From an uncultured Eubacteriales bacterium (GTDB taxonomy: Bacteria; Bacillota; Clostridia; Christensenellales; UBA1242), in assembly GCA_948512295.1 (NCBI GenBank), contig CAOQRA010000016.1, positions 1 to 22,750 on the forward strand: a DNA stretch of 22,750 bases, read 5' to 3'. Shown one piece after another: positions 6,524-13,932 of the stretch (positions are counted from its first letter, which is position 1; each line of letters begins with the position of its first letter). Position numbers and translations under genes: made by a program. The notes under the pieces are model-generated. The model was not told where the DNA came from. It saw only the letters and a list, made by a program, of their open reading frames with translations, and did no database searches.

Positions 6524-7912
6524 ATGAAAAGAATAGAAACTAAAATACTATATAAAGAATATAAAAAATATGCCGACAAACAGGTGACAATATGTGGTTG
6601 GGCACGCACCATTCGTGACAGCAAGAATATTGCTTTCCTATCCTTAAATGACGGAGCATTTACAAGTGTGCAGGTGGTTTTAGAGCGCGATAAATTAAAA
6701 AACTATGACGAGGTTGTAAAACAGCTTGTGGGGGCTTCATTTGCAGTCACTGGAAAAGTTGCATTAACTCCAAACGCGCAGCAGCCTTTTGAAATCAATG
6801 CACAAAGCGTGCAAGTTTTGGGACAGAGCAGCGCAGACTTTCCTCTTCAAAAGAAAGGTCATACAATGGAATTTTTGCGCACCATTCCTACAATTCGCGC
6901 AAGAGGTAATCTGTTTAATGCAGTGTTTAGAGTTCGTTCGGTGGCAGCGTTTGCAATCCATAAATATTTTAATGAGCGGAATTATGTATATGTACACACT
7001 CCTATCATCACAGCTAGCGACTGCGAGGGCGCGGGCGAAATGTTTCAAGTGACAACCTTAGACATGGAAAAACTTCCTAAAAAGGAGGGGAAGGTTGACT
7101 TTAGCAAAGATTTCTTTGGCAAAAAAGTGTCGCTTACCGTTTCGGGGCAACTTCATGAAGAAGCGATAACTCATGCATTTGCTAAAACTTATACTTTTGG
7201 CCCCACTTTCCGCGCAGAAAACTCAAATACAACGCGTCATGCAGCTGAGTTTTGGATGATGGAGCCAGAAATCTGCTTTTGTGACTTAGAAGAGCTTATG
7301 GACATTGAAGAAGAAATGGTCAAGTATGTCATTTCTTATGTTATGACTGAGTGCCGTGACGAACTTGAATTTTTGAATAAGTTTGTAGATAAAGGGCTTT
7401 TAGATAGACTTAACAATGTAATTTCAAACGATTTTGTTCGCCTAGATTACACTGAAGCAATAAAAATGCTGGAAAAAGTGAAAGACAGATTTGTATATCC
7501 TGTTTCATGGGGCGTGGACTTACAGTCAGAACATGAACGCTATCTAACTGAGGAAATTTACAAAAAGCCAGTGTTTTTAATGAACTATCCTAAGGACATT
7601 AAAGCTTTCTATATGTATCAAAACGATGATGGAAAAACAGTGGCGGCGGTGGATATGCTTGTGCCTGGAATTGGAGAACTTTGCGGTGGCAGCCAGCGTG
7701 AAGAGCGTCTTGATAAACTCATCGCACGCATGAATGAACTTGGATTAAAATATGAAGATTACGCTTGGTATTTAGAAACTCGTCGTTATGGCACAAATAA
7801 ACATTCGGGTTTTGGACTTGGTTTTGAAAGATTTGTTATGTACCTTACGGGCATTTCAAATATTCGCGATGTAGAATTTTTCCCTAGAACAGTAGGCTCA
7901 ATTCAAGGATAA
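6524..7912 (+). CDS. asnS: Asparaginyl-tRNA synthetase
   Basis: AsnRS charges tRNA-Asn directly with asparagine in the cytoplasm. It is a class IIb enzyme of 462 residues, normal for the family. The N-terminal OB-fold contains ICGWARTIRDSKNIAFLSLN. The catalytic domain has motif 2 around TFRAENSNTTRHAAEFWM and motif 3 in GFGLGFERFVMY. An AAGGAG ribosome binding site lies at 6513-6518, and the gene starts 17 bp after the aspS2 stop, so both are one T-box-controlled operon. Having AspS2 and AsnS together means two potential routes to Asn-tRNA; gatCAB is not in the window. A strong bidirectional terminator begins at the stop codon. Confidence 0.95.
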   Translation: MKRIETKILYKEYKKYADKQVTICGWARTIRDSKNIAFLSLNDGAFTSVQVVLERDKLKNYDEVVKQLVGASFAVTGKVALTPNAQQPFEINAQSVQVLGQSSADFPLQKKGHTMEFLRTIPTIRARGNLFNAVFRVRSVAAFAIHKYFNERNYVYVHTPIITASDCEGAGEMFQVTTLDMEKLPKKEGKVDFSKDFFGKKVSLTVSGQLHEEAITHAFAKTYTFGPTFRAENSNTTRHAAEFWMMEPEICFCDLEELMDIEEEMVKYVISYVMTECRDELEFLNKFVDKGLLDRLNNVISNDFVRLDYTEAIKMLEKVKDRFVYPVSWGVDLQSEHERYLTEEIYKKPVFLMNYPKDIKAFYMYQNDDGKTVAAVDMLVPGIGELCGGSQREERLDKLIARMNELGLKYEDYAWYLETRRYGTNKHSGFGLGFERFVMYLTGISNIRDVEFFPRTVGSIQG

Positions 7913-7940
7913 AAAAATGTAGGATTTCCCTACATTTTTT
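7912..7940. terminator. Bidirectional terminator between asnS and the PLP enzyme gene
   Basis: AAAAAATGTAGG (7912-7923) pairs with CCTACATTTTTT (7929-7940) around a 5-nt loop. A/T runs on both sides let it serve asnS (plus) and the convergent gene ending at 7962 (minus). Confidence 0.9.
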
Positions 7941-7961
7941 GTTTTTGTCAAGCAGAATTTA

Positions 7962-8915
7962 TTATAAAACTTTAAAATCAGTAAGCTGTATTGCCTCTAC
8001 AAGCGGGCTTGTAATGTTTTTAGCCAAATCGGTGGACAAATATTTTTTATTATCATCGGCAAAGATGGTTACAGCTTTATTTTGTCCATTTAGTACGCAG
8101 CCTAAAAAGTTTGCGCCGCTTGAAATGCCTACTGATATACCAAGGCTTGTGCATATTGCTCTTGCCATTGCAATTGCGTCGTCAGAACGTATTGGGATTA
8201 TCCTATCCACTATGTTTTGGTCGTAAAGTCTTGGAATTATTTCATCGCTAAGACCTTGAATTTTGTGTTTGCCCGCACTGTAGCCGTTTGTAAGCAGACT
8301 GCTTTCTTGTGGCTCAATGGCAATTACTTTTGTATTGTATTTTTCTTTTAAACGCTTTCCGACGCCGATTAAAGTGCCGCCAGTTCCTACACCGCTTACA
8401 AAGCAGTCGACGTTTTTAAGTTTTTTACAGATTTCACTCGCCGTAGTTTTATAGTGGGAAAGCAGGTTGTCATAGTTATCAAATTGGTGAGATAAAAACG
8501 CACCGTTTTTGCCATATTCTTCGGCTTTTTTAAAAGCCTCTTCAAAGTTGTCAGTAAGTTCCAGCCTTGCTCCAAAAAGCCCGATCAGCTTTTGCCTTTC
8601 GGCACTCATAGTTTTTGGCATGCAAATGACGACAGGGTTGCCAAAAATATTCGCGATTGCACAAAGTGAAATGCCCATATTGCCAGAGGTTGTTTCACAT
8701 ATCGTTTGCCCCAATTTTAGCCTATCATTTTCATAAGCAGATTTTAACATTTCGAGCGCCGCTCTATCTTTAATACTGCCAGTTAAATTGTAGGACTCAA
8801 GTTTTGCATAGACCTTGCCGCTTTTGCCTTTGTGCTGATAGCCAATTTCTATTAATGGAGTGTTTCCAATTAATTTATACAAATTTTTAAATTTGTTTTG
8901 AATTTGTTTTTCCAT
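7962..8915 (-). CDS. Cysteine synthase family PLP enzyme (CysK/CBS-like)
   Basis: This is a fold-type II PLP enzyme, in the cytoplasm, that probably makes cysteine from an activated serine and sulfide. The 317-residue length matches CysK. The PLP lysine lies in LTGSIKDRAA (about residue 49), the phosphate cradle is GVGTGGT (about 176-182), and the C-terminal SSGAN motif that contacts the pyridine ring is present. The substrate loop reads TSGNMG instead of the usual TSGNTG, so the exact substrate is uncertain, and cystathionine-synthase-like or other beta-replacement activity is possible. No sulfate-assimilation genes are nearby. Upstream there is neither a clear Shine-Dalgarno nor a strong promoter, and a terminator hairpin of the preceding gene lies 24 bp before the start. 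Confidence 0.85.
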   Translation of the reverse strand: MEKQIQNKFKNLYKLIGNTPLIEIGYQHKGKSGKVYAKLESYNLTGSIKDRAALEMLKSAYENDRLKLGQTICETTSGNMGISLCAIANIFGNPVVICMPKTMSAERQKLIGLFGARLELTDNFEEAFKKAEEYGKNGAFLSHQFDNYDNLLSHYKTTASEICKKLKNVDCFVSGVGTGGTLIGVGKRLKEKYNTKVIAIEPQESSLLTNGYSAGKHKIQGLSDEIIPRLYDQNIVDRIIPIRSDDAIAMARAICTSLGISVGISSGANFLGCVLNGQNKAVTIFADDNKKYLSTDLAKNITSPLVEAIQLTDFKVL

Positions 8916-8938
8916 ACTTACAGCATATTGCTTTTTAG

Positions 8939-8964
8939 AAAAATATGTGAGGAAACATATTTTT
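8939..8964 (-). terminator. Terminator after the flavodoxin/ferredoxin gene
   Basis: A perfect 10-bp stem, AAAAATATGT (8939-8948) with ACATATTTTT (8955-8964), and a 6-nt loop. On the minus strand it follows the gene ending at 8992 and ends in a T run. The stem is A+T-only except for one G-C pair, so it may be leaky into the PLP enzyme gene. Confidence 0.65.
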
Positions 8965-8991
8965 CAGCAATTGTATAAACCAAGCTCGAAG

Positions 8992-9735
8992 TTACAAATC
9001 CTTTCCAATTTCGTTTTCATCAATAAAAGGATTGATATATCGAAAGCTCTTTTTCTTGTTTTGATATTTTATAGCTTTTTGTGGACAGCGATGATAACAG
9101 CCAAGACATGCCACGCACTTGCCGCCAAAGCAGATTTTGCCGTCTTTTAAAAAAATGTTTCCGACAGGACATAGCGAAATACATTTGCCACACTTTACGC
9201 AATCATCGCTTGTATGAAAGCGAGAGCCTATGATATGCCAGTTGGACATATTCTTAAGATATTTTTCTTCCTTAGTGCGTTTCTTTTTTGGGATGCTATT
9301 TTTCCCACTTTCAATTTCGTTTAAAACTTTTTCAATCTTTACATTACAAGTTTTGAGCGCTTTATTTAGATAAAACTTTGGCACGGTGAAAGAGAGGTTA
9401 TAGTTTTCTGTCATTTTAATCGTCCATACGCCTTGAATGTTTAAACCATACTTTTTACAATAGGTATAAGTCAAATGGTCCGCACCGCCAACCATGCCTC
9501 CATAATTTTGAATTATATAAAGCTTGCTTTTTTTGTTCAACTTGGGCAAAAGGTCATATACATGTTTTGGCATACCATATGAATAGATAGGAGTGACCAA
9601 AAATATTACGTCAAATTCCTCGCCATTTCCTTGATATTTTGGAATATATTTAATTCCGCCGCTAAACCTTTCTTGCACTTTTTTTGCAATATGCAGGCTG
9701 TTACCTGTTCCGCTAAAATACAATATGCCGTTCAT
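8992..9735 (-). CDS. EFR1-type ferredoxin: flavodoxin domain fused to two 4Fe-4S clusters
   Basis: This 247-residue electron carrier joins an N-terminal flavodoxin-like FMN domain to a bacterial-type 2[4Fe-4S] ferredoxin. The FMN phosphate loop is FSGTGNS (about residues 7-13). The cluster motifs are CVKCGKCISLCP (179-190) and CVACLGCYHRCP (207-218). The start at 9735 is set by AGAGG about 5 bases upstream and by the family N terminus; a longer reading frame from 9783 adds unrelated residues. The likely role is low-potential electron transfer in the cytoplasm. It lies 65 bp downstream of an FAD oxidoreductase gene with no terminator between, so it may supply or accept electrons for that enzyme (inference). 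Confidence 0.88.
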   Translation of the reverse strand: MNGILYFSGTGNSLHIAKKVQERFSGGIKYIPKYQGNGEEFDVIFLVTPIYSYGMPKHVYDLLPKLNKKSKLYIIQNYGGMVGGADHLTYTYCKKYGLNIQGVWTIKMTENYNLSFTVPKFYLNKALKTCNVKIEKVLNEIESGKNSIPKKKRTKEEKYLKNMSNWHIIGSRFHTSDDCVKCGKCISLCPVGNIFLKDGKICFGGKCVACLGCYHRCPQKAIKYQNKKKSFRYINPFIDENEIGKDL

Positions 9736-9800
9736 TTTTACCTCTACATTTCTTTTAGTATTAATAACATGTATAGGGTGCAAATGTCAAATAAATGGGT

Positions 9801-11000
9801 TTAGTTTTCACGCATCGGCGAAAACAAAGCTTCTAAAGGATTGGCTTTGTCGCTTAAAATGTCTTCCACTAATTTAGCACCAGCCATGGCGTTAATAATT
9901 CCGTTTGTACCAGCGCTTAAAAAATATAACACATTTGGATTTTCAGTTTTACCTATTAGCCCTAGATTATTGGGCGTTGAGCCAAATGCGCCGCAAAACT
10001 TGTACTCTACGACGATGTCTTTCTCGAACATAGGAAACAGCTTTTTTAACTCTTTTTCAAGTTTGTCATATTTTTTCTTGGCAAGATTCAGGTCTATATT
10101 TTTAAGTTTAAACTTTGTGTCTTCGCCGCCAAAAATCAAACGGTTGTCAGGGAAAATGCGCAAATAGTGGTAAGGGTCTTTATCATCTTGCACAAGCGCA
10201 TTTCCTTTCCATCTTATATTTTTAATGGGTTTTGTAACTATTGAATAGGAAATCACGCGTTCGCATAAATCCTTATCTTTCATAAGCGAAAAATTAAATC
10301 CGGTGGCAAATATAAGCTTTTTACAGGTAATAATGTTTCCAAATTCGGTATGAGCCTTAATTGTGCCATCACATTCTTTAAAACTTACAAGTTTAGTATT
10401 CTCAAAAAGACAACTCTGAGTTTCGGAGTTTTCAATCATCTGCTTAGTGAATAGATAAGGGTTGAGTTCGCCTCTTCCATTTTCGTTATATAAGCCTAGC
10501 TTTAACTTGAAAGGAAATGGATTGTTTCGATCGCTATAAAGCACGGAGGGAAAGCCATGCTTTAAGCGAAACTCGTGCTCTTTTTCAAGCGGCTTAATTC
10601 CGAAAATATTGTTTGTGTACATCAGGCTTGGGCATTTTCTAAAGTGACATAAGTTGCCGTGCTCGCGAATAAAATCGTCTATCATTTCGATTGAATCCAG
10701 TCCCATCTTATATGCAAGCACTAAATCCTTTTCGTTCATGAACTGCAGCAAATCTTCTGCGTAGTCGTCAAGTTGATATTCAAGTAGGGCGGTTGCAGCA
10801 CTAGTACAGCAGCGGCCAAAACGAGAGGCATCGATAAGAGCCACATCAAATTTTTGCGACAAATAAAAATTTAAAACAGCGCCATTAATCCCTCCGCCTA
10901 CAATTAAAATATCGCAGTCCATATCAGTGTCAAGATAAGGATATTGCCTTATTTTATCTTCTACATCAGAAAAGTTTGCTTTGCCTTTAAGATATTTCAT
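9801..11000 (-). CDS. FAD-dependent oxidoreductase, DAO (glycine/D-amino-acid oxidase-like) family
   Basis: This 399-residue flavoprotein has an N-terminal Rossmann FAD-binding site, DILIVGGGINGAVLN (GGGING about residues 35-40). A second FAD contact, CKKLIFATGFN, follows near residues 225-236. The C-terminal segment FLSAGTNGIINAMAGA is typical of DAO-fold enzymes. The substrate cannot be read from the sequence; amines, amino acids or glycerol-3-phosphate-like compounds are handled by relatives. A CC pair follows the first FAD motif (GRCCTSA). It heads an apparent two-gene operon with the flavodoxin/ferredoxin gene. No normal Shine-Dalgarno is seen: AAGG lies only 2 bases from the ATG, and a possible -10 box (TAGTCT) ends 6 nt upstream, so the mRNA may be leaderless. 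Confidence 0.85.
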   Translation of the reverse strand: MKYLKGKANFSDVEDKIRQYPYLDTDMDCDILIVGGGINGAVLNFYLSQKFDVALIDASRFGRCCTSAATALLEYQLDDYAEDLLQFMNEKDLVLAYKMGLDSIEMIDDFIREHGNLCHFRKCPSLMYTNNIFGIKPLEKEHEFRLKHGFPSVLYSDRNNPFPFKLKLGLYNENGRGELNPYLFTKQMIENSETQSCLFENTKLVSFKECDGTIKAHTEFGNIITCKKLIFATGFNFSLMKDKDLCERVISYSIVTKPIKNIRWKGNALVQDDKDPYHYLRIFPDNRLIFGGEDTKFKLKNIDLNLAKKKYDKLEKELKKLFPMFEKDIVVEYKFCGAFGSTPNNLGLIGKTENPNVLYFLSAGTNGIINAMAGAKLVEDILSDKANPLEALFSPMREN

Positions 11001-11006
11001 AACCTT

Positions 11007-11036
11007 AGACTAAGCAAATAAGCTTTATTTATTCAA
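11007..11036 (-). promoter_or_regulatory. Possible promoter of the FAD oxidoreductase gene
   Basis: On the minus strand TTGAAT (11031-11036), an 18-nt spacer and TAGTCT (11007-11012), which ends 6 nt before the ATG at 11000. The -10 box matches only about half the consensus, so confidence is low. Confidence 0.35.
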
Positions 11037-11099
11037 AAATGCATTAATTTGTCAGATTCAAATTTTATATAAATAATGTCATATTTTAATGTAACTTTT

Positions 11100-11288
11100 T
11101 TATTGCTTGTATGTAATTATCAGGATAAGTTCTATTTTAAGATTAGGTACACCCTTTAGTTTTTCCAAATCACGTATATCCAAACTAAAATAATTCCATT
11201 TATTTGGGATGCTTTCCATATCAATAACATTTTTAAATATTTTAGCAAAAGAGTTTTTTCCTATGCCAGCAAAGCCCGCTATTATCAA
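11100..11288 (-). pseudogene. Fragment of a P-loop ATP-binding protein (nucleotide-kinase-like)
   Basis: The 62-codon frame encodes IIAGFAGIGKNSFAK followed by VIDMESIPNKW. It reads like the N terminus of small phage- or mobile-element-associated P-loop kinases that are usually about 150-200 residues long (from memory of the family style, not a search). The Walker A Ser/Thr after Lys is replaced by Asn (GKN), the only start is a TTG without a ribosome binding site, and an in-frame stop lies two codons upstream of it. The frame ends after the second motif. Together these suggest a truncated, inactive remnant. It sits in a 377-base intergenic stretch beside tRNA-Ser. The rest of that stretch (11001-11099 and 11289-11333) is AT-rich, and I see nothing else in it. 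Confidence 0.55.
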
Positions 11289-11333
11289 TGTTTTTTATAT
11301 TTAAATCTCTTTAATTTTATTAAAACAAAAAAT

Positions 11334-11374
11334 AAAACCCAAACCAAACTTTTTAGGTGTTCGATTTAGGTTTT
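11334..11374 (-). terminator. Probable terminator of tRNA-Ser
   Basis: AAAACCCAAA (11334-11343) pairs with TTTAGGTTTT (11365-11374) with one mismatch. On the minus strand it lies 4 nt after the tRNA CCA end and is followed by a T-rich tract. The 21-nt loop makes it weaker than the other hairpins here. Confidence 0.5.
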
Positions 11375-11377
11375 GAT

Positions 11378-11465
11378 TGGCGGAAGGAAAGGGATTCGAA
11401 CCCCTGGACCCTCTCAGGTCAACGGTTTTCAAGACCGCCGCTTTCGACCGCTCAGCCATCCTTCC
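11378..11465 (-). tRNA. tRNA-Ser (anticodon UGA), CCA encoded
   Basis: Read on the minus strand, the 88-nt molecule begins GGAAGGATGGCTGAGCGG and ends CCTTCCGCCA. The acceptor stem pairs GGAAGG with CCTTCC, the discriminator is G, and CCA is encoded. The anticodon loop is CTTGAAA, giving UGA, which reads UCA/UCN serine codons. A long variable arm (GACCTGAGAGGGTC) marks it as a class II tRNA. The T arm has GGTTCGAATCC. A promoter 20 nt upstream supports independent transcription. Confidence 0.97.
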
Positions 11466-11484
11466 ATATATTATATCGTGGTTT

Positions 11485-11513
11485 ATTATACTATATATTT
11501 TTCTTTTTTTCAA
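11485..11513 (-). promoter_or_regulatory. Promoter of tRNA-Ser
   Basis: On the minus strand TTGAAA (11508-11513), a 17-nt spacer and a perfect TATAAT (11485-11490). The -10 box ends 19 nt before the mature tRNA 5' end, so a short 5' leader would be removed by RNase P. Confidence 0.8.
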
Positions 11514-11603
11514 GCGTTTTTACTATTTTTTTAAAATTTATATTGTCGCTGTAAGTCGGCAGCTAGGCTCATTCAAAATGTTTTATATGCAGGTCAATTT
11601 TAT

Positions 11604-11632
11604 TTGGCTATTTTTGTCGTATTTGGTACAAT
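11604..11632 (+). promoter_or_regulatory. Promoter of the PRPP synthetase gene
   Basis: TTGGCT (11604-11609), a 17-nt spacer and TACAAT (11627-11632) preceded by TGG (extended -10). The ribosome binding site GCGAGG lies downstream at 11643-11648. The 190-base gap between the tRNA and this gene holds only these two promoters. Confidence 0.65.
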
Positions 11633-11654
11633 TAGTTTATAAGCGAGGTTCAAA

Positions 11655-12851
11655 ATGTTTAGCATATTTAAAAAGAAAGAAGATGTAAAAGAGGAAAAGG
11701 CAGAGAGCAAAATACCAGAGCGCAAAACAAGCGATGTTAAGCTTGCAAGCAAAAAAGAAAAAGACGATCTTGCAATTATTGTGCTTCCAAACTTTAAAGA
11801 CAGAGCGGAAAGTGTAAATAATTTTATATGCAAATGTCGAGGCGAGAAAAATGCCAATCATCTCATTTATGCAAACGCTGTAAAGTTTTCAAATGGAGAG
11901 GGCAAAGTCAAAATTGACGAAAGCGTGCGCGGTAAAGATGTATTTATAGTTAGCGATGTTTCAAACTATAGTATAACTTATAACATGTATGGTTTTGAAA
12001 ATCACATGAGTCCTGATGAGCATTATCAAGATATAGTTCGCACAATTTCCGCAATTGCTGGTAAGGCTAAAAAAATAACAATTGTGATGCCTTTACTATA
12101 TTCTTCGCGTCAACATAGACGCAGCGGCCGCGAAAGTCTTGATTGTGCAATAGCGCTTAGGGAACTTGAAAGTTTGGGAGTTAACAGCGTTGTAACCTTT
12201 GATGCACATGACCCTAACATTCAAAATGTAACGCCTTATTCAAGTTTTGACACAATTTTTCCTATTTATCCCGTACTAAAGGAATTTGTAAATGACTGCA
12301 AAGGAGAGTTTAACAGTGAAAATACCTTGGTTATAAGTCCAGACAATGGCGCCATGACAAGAGCAATTGCATACGCAAGTATGTTAAAACTTGACATAGG
12401 TATGTTTTACAAGCGTCGTGACTATACAAGAATTATAAATGGGAAAAATCCGATATTAGCACACGAATACACAGGACCAGCTCTTGAGAACAAAAATTGT
12501 TTAATAGTTGATGATATGATAGCCTCAGGTGAAAGTCTTATCGATGTAATGACGGAGCTTAAATCAAGGGGAGCAAAAGACATAACTGCCATTTGCACTT
12601 TTGCCTTTTTTACGGAGGGGCTTGATAAATTTGATAAACTTTATGAAGAGGGACTCATCAAAGCGGTATATTGCACAAACGCAAGCTACGTTTCGCCTGA
12701 AATGAAAAATCGGGAATGGCTTCACGTTGTCAACCTTGACAAATTCGTTGCCCTTATTATTAACACTCTTCATAACAATGAAAGTTTGAGTCCACTGATA
12801 AGCTCTAACGAAAAACTTAAAGAACTTTTAAAGAAAAACAAATTAGATTAA
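11655..12851 (+). CDS. prs: Ribose-phosphate pyrophosphokinase (PRPP synthetase), long form
   Basis: The enzyme transfers pyrophosphate from ATP to ribose-5-phosphate, giving PRPP for nucleotide, His and Trp synthesis. It has 398 residues against about 315 in B. subtilis Prs; the extra length is mainly a charged, probably disordered N terminus (about residues 1-38) and inserts. The family elements are the catalytic loop YSSRQHRRSGRESLD (149-163), FDAHDPNIQ (182-190), the KRR catalytic segment (253-255) and the PRPP loop VDDMIASGES (285-294). The PRPP loop differs from the usual VDDIIDTAGT. The sequence is therefore a divergent, clostridial-type Prs; a regulatory or paralogous role cannot be excluded. 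It has its own promoter and terminator. Confidence 0.85.
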   Translation: MFSIFKKKEDVKEEKAESKIPERKTSDVKLASKKEKDDLAIIVLPNFKDRAESVNNFICKCRGEKNANHLIYANAVKFSNGEGKVKIDESVRGKDVFIVSDVSNYSITYNMYGFENHMSPDEHYQDIVRTISAIAGKAKKITIVMPLLYSSRQHRRSGRESLDCAIALRELESLGVNSVVTFDAHDPNIQNVTPYSSFDTIFPIYPVLKEFVNDCKGEFNSENTLVISPDNGAMTRAIAYASMLKLDIGMFYKRRDYTRIINGKNPILAHEYTGPALENKNCLIVDDMIASGESLIDVMTELKSRGAKDITAICTFAFFTEGLDKFDKLYEEGLIKAVYCTNASYVSPEMKNREWLHVVNLDKFVALIINTLHNNESLSPLISSNEKLKELLKKNKLD

Positions 12852-12872
12852 GCGCTTTAAAGCGCTTTTTTA
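12850..12872 (+). terminator. Terminator of prs
   Basis: AAGCGC (12850-12855) pairs with GCGCTT (12862-12867) around TTTAAA, followed by a T tract. The stem starts at the prs stop codon. Confidence 0.8.
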
Positions 12873-12885
12873 TTTAAAATGGGTA

Positions 12886-12914
12886 TTTACAACGCAAAAA
12901 TCCTGTGATATACT
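12886..12914 (+). promoter_or_regulatory. Promoter of the floA-yqfCD-ybeY-era operon
   Basis: TTTACA (12886-12891), a 17-nt spacer and TATACT (12909-12914) with TGA directly upstream (extended -10). AAGGAGG follows before the floA ATG. Confidence 0.75.
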
Positions 12915-12933
12915 ATAGCCAAGGAGGAAAAGT

Positions 12934-13932
12934 ATGAACTCTCTACTTTTAGCGCTGACAAACACTCACATAGCTTTAATAAGTGTAGGCAGCGCAGTCT
13001 TATTAATAGGCGCGTTAATTTTTATACTTGTGCCAATGAAAACATGGTTTACTGCAATATTTTCAGGTTGCTACATAAGAATGAGCAAGCTTGCAAGTTT
13101 AAGGATGAGAAAGTTAAAACCAATGACGGTCGCAAAGCTTTACATCAGGTCAAAAAAAGCAAAGCTTGGATTAAAATTCAACGATATTGAATCTATTTAC
13201 TTAGCAGGGCTTGACTATGACAATCTTCTTAATGCCTATACTTTTGCGAAATCTGCCAAAATCCCAGTAAATTTTGAAGGAGTAAAGTCAATTTATTTTG
13301 CAGGGTATAAACCGCTTGAAGTTTTTGAAACGGCGGTTAAGCCCAAAGTTGTCACATTACATGAGATCAAAGGAATTTGTAAGGATAATTACGAACTTAT
13401 TTTGACTGCTAAAGTTGCATTGCAATTAAATTTGCAAAACTTCTTAGGAGGAGTTGGCGAAGAAAGTGTACTAGCAACCGCGCAAGAACAAATTTTAACC
13501 AATATTGCAGCTTGCAAAAATCATAGAGAAATTATTTGCAAGCCAGAGCTTGCAGCTGAGCAGGTTAACAATTTAAATTTTTATAGAAAAAGTGCTTACA
13601 GCGTTGTTTCATGTGAGATTATAGGAGTGGATATTGGAAGAGATATGACCATAGAAATGAACGCCAAGACAGCAGAAAAAGAACTGGCTTTTGCGCAAGT
13701 AGAGGCGGAGCGACGTAAAAATGATGCCATAATAGAAACTGAGCAAGCTAAAGCACGTGTGGAAGAGTTAAAGGCAGAAGTACTTGAAGCGGAAGCAGAG
13801 GTGCCACGAGCAATTTCTGAAGCTATTCGCGAGGGACGCTTCTCCGTTATGGATTATTACAAGCTTATGAATTTGCAAGCTGATACCGCAATGAGGCGTG
13901 CAGTCCTTGAAAAGCAAGGGGATGACGAATAA
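12934..13932 (+). CDS. floA: Flotillin-like protein FloA (YqfA family)
   Basis: FloA is a membrane scaffold that organises functional lipid microdomains. The 332-residue length matches the family. An N-terminal membrane hairpin/segment (about residues 13-35) is followed by the PHB-like region. A long helical stretch rich in Ala and Glu ends in VEELKAEVLEAEAEVPRAISEAIREG, closely matching the conserved C-terminal motif of B. subtilis FloA. The middle is more divergent than usual. AAGGAGG precedes the ATG. In place of yqfB it is followed by a membrane protein gene whose ATG overlaps its stop codon (TAATG), indicating translational coupling. It leads the operon into yqfC-yqfD-ybeY-era. Confidence 0.93.
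   Translation: MNSLLLALTNTHIALISVGSAVLLIGALIFILVPMKTWFTAIFSGCYIRMSKLASLRMRKLKPMTVAKLYIRSKKAKLGLKFNDIESIYLAGLDYDNLLNAYTFAKSAKIPVNFEGVKSIYFAGYKPLEVFETAVKPKVVTLHEIKGICKDNYELILTAKVALQLNLQNFLGGVGEESVLATAQEQILTNIAACKNHREIICKPELAAEQVNNLNFYRKSAYSVVSCEIIGVDIGRDMTIEMNAKTAEKELAFAQVEAERRKNDAIIETEQAKARVEELKAEVLEAEAEVPRAISEAIREGRFSVMDYYKLMNLQADTAMRRAVLEKQGDDE

Noticed and set aside
11301..11688. Frames covering tRNA-Ser (11301-11513 minus; 11357-11554 and 11377-11688 plus)
   Set aside because: They run through a clear tRNA gene and its promoter; the apparent peptides are artefacts of tRNA sequence.
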